Shown: positions 36,847 to 48,262, numbered from the stretch's first letter. The stretch is DNA of 64,000 nt from Adlercreutzia mucosicola DSM 19490 (GCF_000422625.1 NZ_AUGK01000004.1:248001-312000); one strand, 5' to 3'. A program made the numbers and translations. The notes: generated from the sequence alone by a model not told the origin.

Positions 36847-37236
36847 CTAGAACTCCCCATCCTCGCCGATGGTCTCCTCCACGATGCGCTGCTGCTGGTG
36901 CTCGCGCTCGGAGGCCAGGGCGGCCCCGATGGCCTCGGCCTGGTCCACCGACTTGTCCAGATGGAAACGCAGCTCGGGCGCCACGCGCCACGACAGCTTC
37001 TTGGCCATGAGCGAGCGGATATGCCCGGCGGCCTGCTCGAAGGCGGCCTGCACATCGGCGTAGCGCTCGGGGTCGGTGGTGTAGTACACGTTGCAGGCGG
37101 AACGGTCGTAGCTGACCTCGCAGCCGGTGATGGTCACCAGGTGCAGGCGCGGATCGGACACGTCGAACAAAAGGATGCTCGCGATGACCTCGCGGGCCTG
37201 CTCGTTCACCTTGCGGTTGGAAGCACTCTGCTTCAT
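36847..37236 (-). CDS. rbfA: 30S ribosome-binding factor A
   Basis: This 129-residue KH-fold protein helps 16S rRNA maturation. It has the typical start 'NRKVNEQAREVIASIL', then DPRLHLVTITGCEVSYDRS, and the C-terminal PELRFHLDKSVDQ. It is separated from infB by about 295 nt holding two strong hairpins, which is unusual because the two genes are normally close. Confidence 0.95.
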   Translation of the reverse strand: MKQSASNRKVNEQAREVIASILLFDVSDPRLHLVTITGCEVSYDRSACNVYYTTDPERYADVQAAFEQAAGHIRSLMAKKLSWRVAPELRFHLDKSVDQAEAIGAALASEREHQQQRIVEETIGEDGEF

Positions 37237-37387
37237 AACGCCATCTCCTTAGGTCGTGGCGGACAGATTAGTTCAAGTATAGGGAAAGCCCCGTCTTCGC
37301 ACCCTCCGACAGCCCAACGTATGCGAAACCGTAAGAGTAGGCAGCCCTCGACCGATTGAGGCCGCTGGTCGCTCATAACATTAGCGA

Positions 37388-37486
37388 GGTTCCGACAGGT
37401 GCCCGGAATCGCCCTGCCTTTCGCCCAAGCGTACTTCGGTACGCTTGGGCGAAAACAAGGGGCAAGGCCAGGTGCCTGTCGGAACC
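37388..37486. repeat. Nested inverted repeat between infB and rbfA
   Basis: The outer arms are GGTTCCGACA (37388-37397) and TGTCGGAACC (37477-37486). The inner perfect 14-bp stem is TCGCCCAAGCGTAC (37421-37434) and its complement (37439-37452) closed by a TTCG tetraloop. The layout is like the foldback at 6728-6894 but the sequence differs. Confidence 0.7.
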
Positions 37487-37497
37487 GCAGCGGCGGC

Positions 37498-37529
37498 CCT
37501 TTCGTCGTTGCGTCGGCAACGACGAAAGG
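37498..37529 (-). terminator. Strong hairpin 2 nt after infB
   Basis: Perfect 14-bp arms CCTTTCGTCGTTGC (37498-37511) and GCAACGACGAAAGG (37516-37529) with loop GTCG. It has no T-tract downstream on the minus strand, so it may be an mRNA 3'-end or processing structure rather than a full terminator. Confidence 0.5.
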
Positions 37530-37531
37530 AG

Positions 37532-40276
<2,745 letters not shown>

Positions 40277-40279
40277 AAA

Positions 40280-40570
40280 TCACTCCTCATTCTTTCCCGG
40301 TGCCTCGACGAGAGCAATCTCGCGCCCAAGCCGCTCGTAATCCTGGTCGGTTACCTTGCAGCGCAGGGCGCGCTCAAGTTTCCTGGTCTTGCTGGCCTGG
40401 GCCAGACACGTGCTCGAGCAGACGTAGGCCCCGCGGCCCGCCATCCGGCCCGTCGGGTCGAAGACGGCGCCCCCATCGGTGCGCACGATGCGCGCAAGGC
40501 GGCCCTTGGTCTGGGTGAGACCGCATCCAATGCAGGTGCGCTGGCGCTTGGTTGTCTGCTGTTCGGGCAT
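40280..40570 (-). CDS. ylxR: YlxR (RnpM) family RNA-binding protein
   Basis: This 96-residue protein of the DUF448 family has the signature TCIGCGLTQTKGRLARIVR, then GRMAGRGAYVCSSTCLAQA. Members bind RNA and have been linked to RNase P modulation. It lies between nusA and infB, the conserved place for this gene, and its stop is 3 nt before infB. Confidence 0.93.
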   Translation of the reverse strand: MPEQQTTKRQRTCIGCGLTQTKGRLARIVRTDGGAVFDPTGRMAGRGAYVCSSTCLAQASKTRKLERALRCKVTDQDYERLGREIALVEAPGKNEE

Positions 40571-40598
40571 CGGTCGTGCTGCTTCCTCGCTGGTAGGC

Positions 40599-41795
40599 CT
40601 ACTCTTCGGAAGCGTGGACGCCGCAGTACTGGCTGTTCGGGCGGGCGTGGTTGCGGCAGCGGGTGCCGTCCTCGCCGACGAACACGCAGAAGTCGCCGTC
40701 CTCTTCCACCTCGTCGATCAGATCGTCGTCCACGAGCGAGGCGCCCTCGTAGCTCACGGGCTTGATGTCGATGTGCCAGCCGGTCAGGCGGGCGGCCAAG
40801 CGCGCATTCTGGCCTTCCTTGCCGATGGCCAGCGACAGCTGGTCGTCGGGCACGATGACCGTAGCGTAGTTGTTGTCCTCGTCGATGCTGACGCGGTTCA
40901 CCTTCGCCGGCGACAGGGCGTTGGCCACATACACCGCCGGGTCGGGACTCCACTGGATCACGTCGACGCGCTCGTTGCGCAGCTCCTCAACGACCATGCG
41001 CACGCGGGAGCCCTTCGGCCCCACGCAGGCGCCCACGGGATCGAGGTTAGACTCGCGGGAGAACACGGCCACCTTGGAACGGGCACCGGGCTCGCGGGCC
41101 ACCGACTTGATCTCCACCACGCCCTCGTAGATTTCCGGCACCTCGATCTCGAAGAGACGGCGGATGAGGTCGGGGTGGGTGCGAGACACCACGATGGCCG
41201 GGCGGGCCTGCTCGCCGCGGGCGCGGGGGCCTTCAGCGTTGGGGTCGCGCACCTCGATGATCAGCACCTTCAGCCGCTGGTTGTGACGGTAGTGCTCGCC
41301 GGCGGGGCGCTCGTTGCGCTCCCCGGGGTTGCGCTTGGCGTCGTAGTGGGGCAGCTCGGCCTCCACGCCGTCGCGGATCTTGATGATGGTGAAATCAGGC
41401 GTGCCCTGGAGCACGGTGCCGGTCACGAGATCGCCCACGCGCCCAGCGAACTCCTCGTAGATGGACTGGCGGCCGGCCTCGCGCACAAGCGAGGAAATGA
41501 CGCCCTTGGCGTTCTGAGCAGCGATGCGGCTCACGTCGTCGGGGGTGACGTCGCGCTCCTCGAACTCGCTGTACTCGCCGGTCTCTTCATCGGGCTCGCC
41601 CACGGGCACCAGCTCGTACACGTAGATCTTGCCGGTCTGGCGATCGATGGTCACGCGCGCGTCCCACTCCAAGTCGAGAATGCGCTCGTAGCTCTTGGCC
41701 AGCGACTGCTCCAAGCGCTCGATGAGGTAGAACTCGTCGATCTTGCGCTCATGGGCCAGCGCCTGCAATGCCTCGATCAGTTCTGAACTTGCCAC
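40599..41795 (-). CDS. nusA: Transcription termination/antitermination factor NusA with cysteine-rich tail
   Basis: This 398-residue protein has the N-terminal RNA polymerase-binding domain, an S1 domain (about 135-200, '[20 protein letters not shown]') and two KH domains ('[14 protein letters not shown]' near 260 and the [20 protein letters not shown] segment near 315). After KH2 there is an unusual tail, [20 protein letters not shown], then [12 protein letters not shown]. Its Cys/His pattern looks able to bind zinc. It lacks the repeated acidic C-terminal domains of E. coli NusA, as expected for Gram-positives. It sits in the operon rimP-nusA-ylxR-infB. Confidence 0.96.
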   Translation of the reverse strand: MASSELIEALQALAHERKIDEFYLIERLEQSLAKSYERILDLEWDARVTIDRQTGKIYVYELVPVGEPDEETGEYSEFEERDVTPDDVSRIAAQNAKGVISSLVREAGRQSIYEEFAGRVGDLVTGTVLQGTPDFTIIKIRDGVEAELPHYDAKRNPGERNERPAGEHYRHNQRLKVLIIEVRDPNAEGPRARGEQARPAIVVSRTHPDLIRRLFEIEVPEIYEGVVEIKSVAREPGARSKVAVFSRESNLDPVGACVGPKGSRVRMVVEELRNERVDVIQWSPDPAVYVANALSPAKVNRVSIDEDNNYATVIVPDDQLSLAIGKEGQNARLAARLTGWHIDIKPVSYEGASLVDDDLIDEVEEDGDFCVFVGEDGTRCRNHARPNSQYCGVHASEE

Positions 41796-41812
41796 TTTCC
41801 TTGATCCTTTCC

Positions 41813-42283
41813 CTATGAGCTGAAGTCAACGGTGCCCTTGACGCGGGCCTTCTTGATAACATCGTATGGAATCGCCACAGGCTGCTCGTCCACGGACAGC
41901 CGCACTGCGCCGTCGGCGAACCCCTCCAGGGTACCGGTGAACGAGCTGCGCCCCTCGATGGGGCCGCGGGTCTTGATGTTCACCGTCTCGCCGGCAAAGC
42001 GGTTGAAGTGCTCGGGCGTGCGCAGGGGCCGGTCGATGCCCGGCGAGGACACCTCCAGCATGTAGGCGCCGGGGAACGGGTCCAGCTCGTCCATCATCGT
42101 GCCGATCCACGCCTGGGTGCGGGCCAGCTCATCGAAGCTGATGCCGCCCTCGGCGTCGATGAACACGCGGATGGTGGGGGCCTTCTTCGAGCCCACGATC
42201 TCCACCGTGACGATTTCGACGCCCTCGTCGGCCGCCTGGGGCATTAGGGCCTCAAGCAGCGCCTTCTCTTTGGCCGTCAGCAC
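41813..42283 (-). CDS. rimP: Ribosome maturation factor RimP
   Basis: This 156-residue protein helps 30S assembly. Its signature MLEVSSPGIDRPLRTPEHF lies near residue 82, followed by the SH3-like C-terminal domain ('TVNIKTRGPIEG', 'VDEQPVAIPYDVIKKARV'). GTG 42283 is chosen because GGAGGG precedes it; the open frame upstream covers the leader. It is the first gene of the nusA-infB operon. Confidence 0.93.
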   Translation of the reverse strand: MLTAKEKALLEALMPQAADEGVEIVTVEIVGSKKAPTIRVFIDAEGGISFDELARTQAWIGTMMDELDPFPGAYMLEVSSPGIDRPLRTPEHFNRFAGETVNIKTRGPIEGRSSFTGTLEGFADGAVRLSVDEQPVAIPYDVIKKARVKGTVDFSS

Positions 42284-42341
42284 GTTTCCCTCCTTTTCCG
42301 CCACTCGCTTCGCTTCCGCCTTTCGCGGGGCACCTGGCCCT

Positions 42342-42375
42342 AACAACAAAAGAAAGCGGGAACAAGCCCACTTTC
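42342..42375 (-). terminator. Possible attenuator in the rimP-nusA leader
   Basis: On the minus strand GAAAGTGGG (42375-42367) pairs with CCCGCTTTC (42360-42352; one G-U pair) around a 6-nt loop and is followed by TTTTGTTG, about 60 nt before rimP. A second stem, CTGCGCA/TGCGCAG (42394-42413), lies just upstream. The pair suggests control of the operon by termination in the leader. Confidence 0.6.
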
Positions 42376-42497
42376 TCAAATGCGAAAGTATGTCTGCGCA
42401 GAGGTTTGCGCAGCAGGTCTTTTATACCATACACGGGCACAGCTGACCAGAGGCACGCGTAATTTTCCCACTCAAGCCCCAAAACTGCCGCAAACGG

Positions 42498-43415
42498 CTA
42501 CGCCTCTCCTCCCCCTGCGGGCGCGTCATTTCCCGGATAGGCCTTCACGAAGTCGATGAAATCGGTGACGGCGCGGGAATGCACGTGCTTTCGGTGGCAG
42601 GCCAGATACACCGTGTAGAACCGCGGCGGAATACCCTCCACACGCACCTGGCGCAGGTTGCTGAACAGCTGGGCGCCGAGTGAGTCCAGCATGAGCGCGC
42701 CGGCATTGCCCCCGTTGTAGGACAGAAACGAGCCCATGGACACATCGTCATCGTAGTTCTGGTGGGCGCCCGTCACATTGGCCTCCTCCAGCATCTTCGC
42801 CACGCGGTTGCCGATGGGCGTGCCTCGCCGGTAGGTATGCAGGTCCACATCGTTCAGGGCGGCGAAGGGTACCGACTCCTCCTGGGCGAGCGGATGGTCG
42901 TCGCGCACGTACAGCGCCAGCTCGCAGTACTTCACCGGAAAATACTCGATGTCGGCCTCGTTGTCGCGCTTACCGCAGAAGGCCACGTCCAGCGTGCCGC
43001 GGTGCAGCGCCTCGGTTAAGTAATTGGTGAAGCCCTGGGAAACCTTCACCACCACGCGCTTGTCGAAGGCATCTTCGAAGCTCTTGATGAGGGTGGGCAG
43101 GTAATGATCCTGGGTGGTGAACGTGGTACCGAGGTTCACCGTGCCGAACGAGGCGCTCGACCGGGCGCTCACTGCCGCGACGCCGTCGTCGATGGCGCGC
43201 AGAGCCAGGCACACATGCTCGTAGAACACCTCGCCGTAGGGCGTGAGCATCACCGAGCGCCCGTTGCGCTCGAACAGGGGCGCGCCCAATTCCTTCTCCA
43301 GCGACGAAATGGCCCCCGACAACGTGGGCTGCGTGATGAACAGTTCCTGAGCCGCCCGAGTGTAGTGCAGGACCTCGGCCAGTTTCTTGAAGTAGTTCAG
43401 CTGGGACAGGTTCAT
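42498..43415 (-). CDS. LysR-family transcriptional regulator
   Basis: This 305-residue protein has an N-terminal winged helix (MNLSQLNYFKKLAEVLHYTR, then AAQELFITQPTLSGAISSLE) and a periplasmic-binding-like effector domain (about 90-300). GGGGGAAC precedes its ATG. It lies downstream of the MFS carrier gene and beside the acyl-CoA dehydrogenase/CoA-transferase genes, so it probably regulates them in response to their organic-acid substrate. The effector is not predictable. Confidence 0.9.
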   Translation of the reverse strand: MNLSQLNYFKKLAEVLHYTRAAQELFITQPTLSGAISSLEKELGAPLFERNGRSVMLTPYGEVFYEHVCLALRAIDDGVAAVSARSSASFGTVNLGTTFTTQDHYLPTLIKSFEDAFDKRVVVKVSQGFTNYLTEALHRGTLDVAFCGKRDNEADIEYFPVKYCELALYVRDDHPLAQEESVPFAALNDVDLHTYRRGTPIGNRVAKMLEEANVTGAHQNYDDDVSMGSFLSYNGGNAGALMLDSLGAQLFSNLRQVRVEGIPPRFYTVYLACHRKHVHSRAVTDFIDFVKAYPGNDAPAGGGEA

Positions 43416-43578
43416 AGTTCCCCCTTGCGTGGCGCGAGGCGCGGTGGGTCGGGCATTCTCAGTTCGGACACAATCGGGACGGCGCAGTATACGCGCAAGA
43501 ATAGCATGCGACGGTCGTTTCCCTTGATGCTAGTCCATTTTTTCGTTCCGTGGAAATTGGTATTTCCTATACCTCGAA

Positions 43579-43604
43579 AAGCGGGGAGTGAGCACTCCCC
43601 GCTT
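43579..43604 (-). terminator. Terminator of the MFS carrier gene
   Basis: 12-bp arms AAGCGGGGAGTG (43579-43590) and CACTCCCCGCTT (43593-43604). The minus strand stem is followed by TTTTCG, 30 nt after the MFS stop. Confidence 0.8.
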
Positions 43605-43635
43605 CGCATTCATGGTATGGAGCAAACTTCGAGGG

Positions 43636-44913
43636 CTACTCCGTGGTCCAGTCCTTCTTGTACTTAGCAGCCTGGCCGAAGATGTAGAAGCCGAGCAGCA
43701 AGATGACCACCAGCATGGCCAGAGCCACGATGAAGGCCACGGTGAAGCCGAAGGAGGAGCCGATCCACGCCCAGATCATGGCCGCGAAGGCGGCGATGAG
43801 GTTGAACACCGTGGACACGCGGGAGTAGATCACCGAGTACTCGCGGGTGCCGAAGGACTGACGGCACACAACCGGCACGAGCACCACGGCGGTGGCGTAG
43901 CAGCCGCCGAAGATGAAGGCGCCCACGTACATCAGCATGTCGGAGAAGGTGCACAGCCAGCACAGCAGGATGCCCACCACGCCAGCGGCGAACGCGAAGA
44001 TCAGCGCGCCCTTGGCGTTCTTGTCGGCGGCAGCGCCCAGGACCACCTTGAAGATGGCCTGCCCCACCATCATGACCGTGGACATGACGCCACCCACGAC
44101 CACCACGTCGAAGGCCACGTCGGTCAGCGACTTGGTGTAGGTGGGGAACTGCATGGCGATGAGGATGGCTATGTTGATGAGGCCGGCGAACACGCAGATG
44201 GCGTAGAACATCGGGGTCTTCATGACGAACTTGGCGGACAGGCCCGCGGGCTTGGCAGCCACAGCACCGTCAGCCGACGCCTGCATGGAGGCGCCGTAGG
44301 GGGCCAGCCCGCAGTCCTCGGGAGAGTTGCGCACGCAGAACAGCGTGAAGGGCAGGCCGGTCACCAGGGCGATGACGCCCCAGATGAGATACAGGGTGTG
44401 GAAATCGAAGCCGTTGGTGATGAGCGCCGTGAACACCGCGTTCCAGATGGCGCCGCCGATGCCGGTGAAGGCCATGCACAGGCCGATGAAGAAGCCGGCG
44501 CGCTCGACGAACCAGCGGTTGATGAGCGTGGGGATGGCCAGCCACAGGATGGTGATCTCACCGAGGCCGAGCATCACGGCGGCAACATAGAACAGCGCGA
44601 TGGTGTTCGAGAAGCTCATGAGCAGGAAGGCGCAGCCGACGAGCGCCACGGACACGGACAGCAGGATGCGGATGTCCATGCTCTGCAGCAGCTTGCCCGC
44701 GAAGGGCGAGGCCACGGTCATGGTGAGGTACATCACCGTAACGTACATGGCGAAGGCCGTGGTGGGAACCCCCAGGCTCTCGGCCACGACGGGCTGGAAC
44801 ATACCCCAGGTAGAGAAGCACAGCGCCGAGCATCCGAAGGTGATCATGATGCCGGTCAGCACGACGAGAAGATGGCGGATGCTCATCTTCTCCTTAGTAG
44901 CGGTCGCACTCAA
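43636..44913 (-). CDS. MFS organic-acid carrier (oxalate/formate antiporter-like)
   Basis: This carrier of about 425 residues has 12 membrane helices and the general layout of the OFA/monocarboxylate group ('GEITILWLAIPTLINRWFVERAGF' region in TM4-5, split here for length). It probably imports the acid that the neighbouring CoA-transferase and acyl-CoA dehydrogenase act on; this is inferred from position. The start chosen is TTG 44913 with AGGAGG 7 nt upstream. ATG 44886 (MSIRHLL), with AAGGAG close by, is an alternative. It lies between the acyl-CoA dehydrogenase gene and the LysR gene. Confidence 0.85.
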   Translation of the reverse strand: MSATATKEKMSIRHLLVVLTGIMITFGCSALCFSTWGMFQPVVAESLGVPTTAFAMYVTVMYLTMTVASPFAGKLLQSMDIRILLSVSVALVGCAFLLMSFSNTIALFYVAAVMLGLGEITILWLAIPTLINRWFVERAGFFIGLCMAFTGIGGAIWNAVFTALITNGFDFHTLYLIWGVIALVTGLPFTLFCVRNSPEDCGLAPYGASMQASADGAVAAKPAGLSAKFVMKTPMFYAICVFAGLINIAILIAMQFPTYTKSLTDVAFDVVVVGGVMSTVMMVGQAIFKVVLGAAADKNAKGALIFAFAAGVVGILLCWLCTFSDMLMYVGAFIFGGCYATAVVLVPVVCRQSFGTREYSVIYSRVSTVFNLIAAFAAMIWAWIGSSFGFTVAFIVALAMLVVILLLGFYIFGQAAKYKKDWTTE

Positions 44914-44970
44914 GGTAAACCTCCTCAGTCGATTGATGGAACCGTGTGCAAACGTCGAACCCCTGATAGA

Positions 44971-45009
44971 ACTAGCATGACGAGCTCTCTCTATACCCGT
45001 CATGCTAGT
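44971..45009. promoter_or_regulatory. 12-bp dyad, candidate operator of the MFS gene
   Basis: ACTAGCATGACG (44971-44982) and CGTCATGCTAGT (44998-45009) are perfect inverted repeats with a 15-nt centre, about 58 nt upstream of the MFS start. It may bind a regulator such as the LysR protein two genes away. On the + strand it is followed by TTTTACC, so a terminator role is a second possibility. Confidence 0.5.
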
Positions 45010-45146
45010 TTTACCCCAAAAAGAGCTTCGTGGGCATGGACAATATCCTTTAAGTTGACCGTATTCGTCCTCATTTATTGGACATTAATAGTAAATATGT
45101 CCGAATTATTGGAATGCTTGATGAATAATAGGTTTCGTAAATAAAA

Positions 45147-45176
45147 GGAAAGCGGGAGTTTTATCCCCCACTTTCC
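45147..45176 (-). terminator. Terminator of acyl-CoA dehydrogenase gene 1
   Basis: On the minus strand GGAAAGTGGG (45176-45167) pairs with CCCGCTTTCC (45156-45147; one G-U pair), followed by TTTTATTT. Confidence 0.8.
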
Positions 45177-45239
45177 TTGCGTTGTTCCACGTTTTCTTCT
45201 CCGCGACGGACATCGCAACGTCCGGCCGCGCCGGCGCGC

Positions 45240-46400
45240 CTAGAAAGAGCGGTACTTCTCCATGATGAGCGGCGCGGCGATGTAGACCATCACCTGGTCG
45301 GTGCCCTCGGCGATCTGATTGCCGCGGCAGTCCTCCCAGATGCGGCTCACCCGCGACCCCTCGGTGTAGCCCAAACCGCCCAAAATCTGCATGGCGTCCG
45401 AGGCCACCTCCACGGCGGCCCGCGGCACGTAGCGCTTCATGAGCGCCACCTCCAGGCGCTCCTCATCATCGGCGGTCTCCACGGCCCAGGCAGCGCGGTA
45501 CACCATCGAGCGCATGTTGCGCAGCCGCACCTCCATGTCGGTGAGCATGGTCTCTATCTGCTGGAAGCGTCCCACCTGCATGCCGAAGGCCTTGCGGGTG
45601 CGCGCGTGCTCCACCGCATCGTCCATGGCCGCTTGGGCCATGCCGAGGCTCGAGGCACACAACAGCACGCGCCCGTATTCCAGCAATCCGAACAGCCGGC
45701 GGAAACCGCCCTGGGCATCGTCCAGGCGCCAGGCCGGGTCCAATTCAACGTCGTCGAAGGAGATGAGGGCGAAGGGCAGCATCGACTGGCCGATCTTGCT
45801 GATGGGCACCGCGTTGATGCCCAGGGTGCTGCGCGGGATGAGCCAGAACGACAGGGGCGGGTACTTCCCCTCCCCCGCATCGTCGCGGTCGATGGCAGCC
45901 GTCAGAATGTAGGGGGCGTACTCGCCGTTGTTCACGTAGGACTTCCGCCCGTTCAGCAACAGGCGGCCGTCCACCGTCTCGCAGGAAGTCTTCATGGCCA
46001 TGGAATCCGAGCCGCCGTCGGGCTCGGAGATGGCCAAGGCGAACATGAGGCGCCCCTCAGCCCGGTAGTCCTCCACGATGGAGGCCGCCTCGCCGTCGCC
46101 GGCGAAGCCGCGCATAATCTGCAAGTTGAACAGATCGGTCTGGAAGGGCAGGCTCGTGCCCGCGCAACGGGAGAGCTCCTCCACGATAAGGGCCTGGGAC
46201 AGCAGCGAGTGGGCCACATCGGCCGGCACGTCGGCCTCGGCCGTGTCGTAGTACAGATCGACGAACTCCTTCATCACCGTGTCAGGCAGCCCCTGGTCGC
46301 GGCACCACTTGGCCACCCGCTCGGGCGTGAAGGTCTCCATGCCGAAGGTGCGAAAGACGCCGATGAGCTTGTTCTGGTCCTCGTTCAACGCGAAATCCAC
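45240..46400 (-). CDS. Acyl-CoA dehydrogenase 1 (CaiA-like)
   Basis: This 386-residue FAD enzyme has the three acyl-CoA dehydrogenase domains: LAISEPDGGSDSMAMKT near 125-141 (substrate/FAD loop), the SFDDVELDPAWRL beta domain, and RKAFGMQVGRFQQIETMLTD near 270. It ends with AEGTDQVMVYIAAP, where Glu stands at the usual catalytic-base place. The start MDFALNEDQ resembles CaiA of carnitine metabolism. It would oxidise an acyl-CoA or reduce an enoyl-CoA, with EtfAB as electron partner. It is divergent from the CoA-transferase gene. The substrate is unknown. Confidence 0.87.
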   Translation of the reverse strand: MDFALNEDQNKLIGVFRTFGMETFTPERVAKWCRDQGLPDTVMKEFVDLYYDTAEADVPADVAHSLLSQALIVEELSRCAGTSLPFQTDLFNLQIMRGFAGDGEAASIVEDYRAEGRLMFALAISEPDGGSDSMAMKTSCETVDGRLLLNGRKSYVNNGEYAPYILTAAIDRDDAGEGKYPPLSFWLIPRSTLGINAVPISKIGQSMLPFALISFDDVELDPAWRLDDAQGGFRRLFGLLEYGRVLLCASSLGMAQAAMDDAVEHARTRKAFGMQVGRFQQIETMLTDMEVRLRNMRSMVYRAAWAVETADDEERLEVALMKRYVPRAAVEVASDAMQILGGLGYTEGSRVSRIWEDCRGNQIAEGTDQVMVYIAAPLIMEKYRSF

Positions 46401-46717
46401 GATTGAGTCTCCTCCCTTTATATAGCAGGGGCCGCATCCGATGACCGCCGGAAGGCCCGTCCGCCACGCGGCGGCAACGCCGGCGCCACGGCATTACTTG
46501 GCAGAGCCGCTCCCTTCTCATTGGAAACATTTTAATCTTCTTGTCCTGTTTGTATAGGAAGAATCTTCAAACCAACGGGATATTTTTCAACAAAAACGAA
46601 GCATTTTTACCCATTTTCCTTCTTTTATCCATAGATTACAGGGAATAACCCTGAGAAGATAGGTTCGCAAACAAACGAACCGCCCGACTAACCACACAGG
46701 AAAGGAGTGTTGTCGCC
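46401..46717. promoter_or_regulatory. Divergent promoter region between acyl-CoA dehydrogenase 1 and CoA-transferase
   Basis: This 317-nt region has no gene. About 46530-46680 is AT-rich. It carries the small dyad GGTTCG-N8-CGAACC (46662-46681) and AGGAAAGGAG just before the CoA-transferase start. It must hold promoters for both genes, but I cannot assign -35/-10 boxes with confidence. Confidence 0.5.
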
Positions 46718-48028
46718 ATGACCGTTACCGAAAAGCTCAACGGCTACGGCCCCCTTGCTGGGATCAAGGTCGTCGAGATGTGCACCTACGTGGCCGCCCC
46801 GGCAACCGTTCGCGTGCTGTCCGAGATGGGCGCCGAGGTCATCAAGATCGAGTCCTTCGCTGGTGACACCCAGCGTACCCAGGGTCCCGGCTTCGGCTGC
46901 GAGCTGACCGACACCGAGGATCCCACCATCGACCTGAACAACACCAACAAGAACTGGGTCTCCCTGAATCTGAAGGATCCCGAGGGCCTGGCCATTGCGA
47001 AGAAGATGATCGGCGAGGCCGACATCTTCATGAACAACATGCGCACCGCTGCCCTGCAGAAGCTGGGTCTGGACTACGAGACCCTGCACAAGGAGTTCCC
47101 GGGCCTCATCTGGGGTCAGATGCGCGGTTACGGCGAGTTCGGTGAGTTCGCCCATTCGCCCGGATACGACGCCGTGTGCTGGGCTGCCCGCGGCGGCGTG
47201 GCCGGCACCTTCCCCGAAAAGGACACCTCCCCCGCGATTCCCCCGCAGGCCTTCGGCGACTACAACACCGCCATCATGATGGCCGCCGGCCTGCTCGGCG
47301 CGCTGGTGAACAAGCTGCGCACCGGTGAGGGCGACAAGGTGGTCGTGAACCTGTACCACTCCGCTATCTGGGGCGGCTCCATCGGCCTGTGCGCCCAGCA
47401 GTTCGGCGCGGACTACCCGAAGTCCCGCACGAACGTGCCGAACCCCTTCAACAACACCTACAAGACGGCGGACGACAAGTGGCTCTACATCTGCCAGCCG
47501 CAGCACAACCGCTACTACAACGACATGATGAAGATCATCGGTCGCGACGACTTGGTGGACGATCCGCGCTTCTCCACCATCGAGAACGTGAAGGCCGAGC
47601 ATCTGCAGCCCGAGCTCATCACCATCCTGGACGAGGGCTTCTCCAAGAAGGACCTGGACGAGTGGCTGAAGATCCTGGCCGAGTGGGAAGTGCCGAGCCA
47701 GAAGGTGTTCCGCTTCACCGACATCCTGAAGGACGACGAGGCCTACGTGAACGACGCCATCCGCAAGGTGAAGTACGACGCCTTCGGCGAGCATGCGCTG
47801 CCCACCACGCCCATCCGCTTCGCCGGCTACGGTGACCCGCCGATCATCCTCTCCAAGCCCATCGGCTACCACACCGCCGAGTACCTGGAGAAGTTCGGCT
47901 ACACCCCTGATCAGATCGCCGAGCTGGAGGAAAAGGGCGCTGTGAAGTGCTATCACGGCGAAGAAGTGCCGGACACTATCTTCAAGTCCGAGCGTCAGGA
48001 GAAGGGCGAGGCGGCCTGCAACTGGTAG
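46718..48028 (+). CDS. Family III CoA-transferase (FldA/CaiB type)
   Basis: This 436-residue protein moves CoA between an acyl-CoA and a free acid. The features seen are LAGIKVVEMCTYVAAPATVR, MGAEVIKIE with the usual cofactor loop, and AFGDYNTAIMMAAGLLGAL near 185, where the catalytic Asp (FGDYN) sits. Segments such as NTNKNWVSLNLK, NPFNNTYKTADDKWL and IGRDDLVDDPRF track FldA/HadA (phenyllactate or 2-hydroxyisocaproate CoA-transferases) better than E. coli CaiB, judged from memory. No 2-hydroxyacyl-CoA dehydratase genes are nearby. GAAAGGAG precedes the start. An IS element follows 42 nt after the stop. Confidence 0.88.
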   Translation: MTVTEKLNGYGPLAGIKVVEMCTYVAAPATVRVLSEMGAEVIKIESFAGDTQRTQGPGFGCELTDTEDPTIDLNNTNKNWVSLNLKDPEGLAIAKKMIGEADIFMNNMRTAALQKLGLDYETLHKEFPGLIWGQMRGYGEFGEFAHSPGYDAVCWAARGGVAGTFPEKDTSPAIPPQAFGDYNTAIMMAAGLLGALVNKLRTGEGDKVVVNLYHSAIWGGSIGLCAQQFGADYPKSRTNVPNPFNNTYKTADDKWLYICQPQHNRYYNDMMKIIGRDDLVDDPRFSTIENVKAEHLQPELITILDEGFSKKDLDEWLKILAEWEVPSQKVFRFTDILKDDEAYVNDAIRKVKYDAFGEHALPTTPIRFAGYGDPPIILSKPIGYHTAEYLEKFGYTPDQIAELEEKGAVKCYHGEEVPDTIFKSERQEKGEAACNW

Positions 48029-48109
48029 GATCCCCGCTCCTTACACACCGTGTAAAAAAAGGCCACCTTCTGAACTAGACCCCAAAAGTGGGACGGTTAA
48101 ATAAAGTTC

Positions 48110-48262
48110 CTAAGCGGCCCCGATCGAATGACCCCGGTACTGCACCGGGGTCATTCCTTTTAAGCGCGTTTGGTAGCGCCGGGTGTTCCAATAGACGATG
48201 CAGACGTCGGTCTGCTCCTTGAACGATTCGAACGATTCGAAGGACCGGCCCCGGCAGAATTC
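48110..48262 (-). pseudogene. IS3-family orfB, 3' fragment
   Basis: The minus strand reads EFCRGRSFESFESFKEQTDV, then CIVYWNTRRYQTRLKGMTPV and QYRGHSIGAA-stop. YWNTRR-YQ and LKGMTPVQYR are the classic end of IS150-group transposases. The 5' continuation lies beyond the IS110-type element at 49773. Joined, it would read HLKD-EFCRGRSF without a gap. Confidence 0.9.

Larger units (their letters stand above)
44914..45239. other. AT-rich intergenic region upstream of the MFS gene
   Basis: It contains the dyad at 44971-45009, a small dyad GGACAT-N11-ATGTCC (45080-45102), a repeated TTATTGGA, and the terminator of the acyl-CoA dehydrogenase gene. No gene is visible. Confidence 0.6.

Noticed and set aside
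46718-48028. Reductive Stickland (phenyllactate) cluster, given the FldA-like CoA-transferase
   Set aside because: No 2-hydroxyacyl-CoA dehydratase (FldB/FldC) or activator (FldI) gene is in the window, so the full pathway cannot be claimed.
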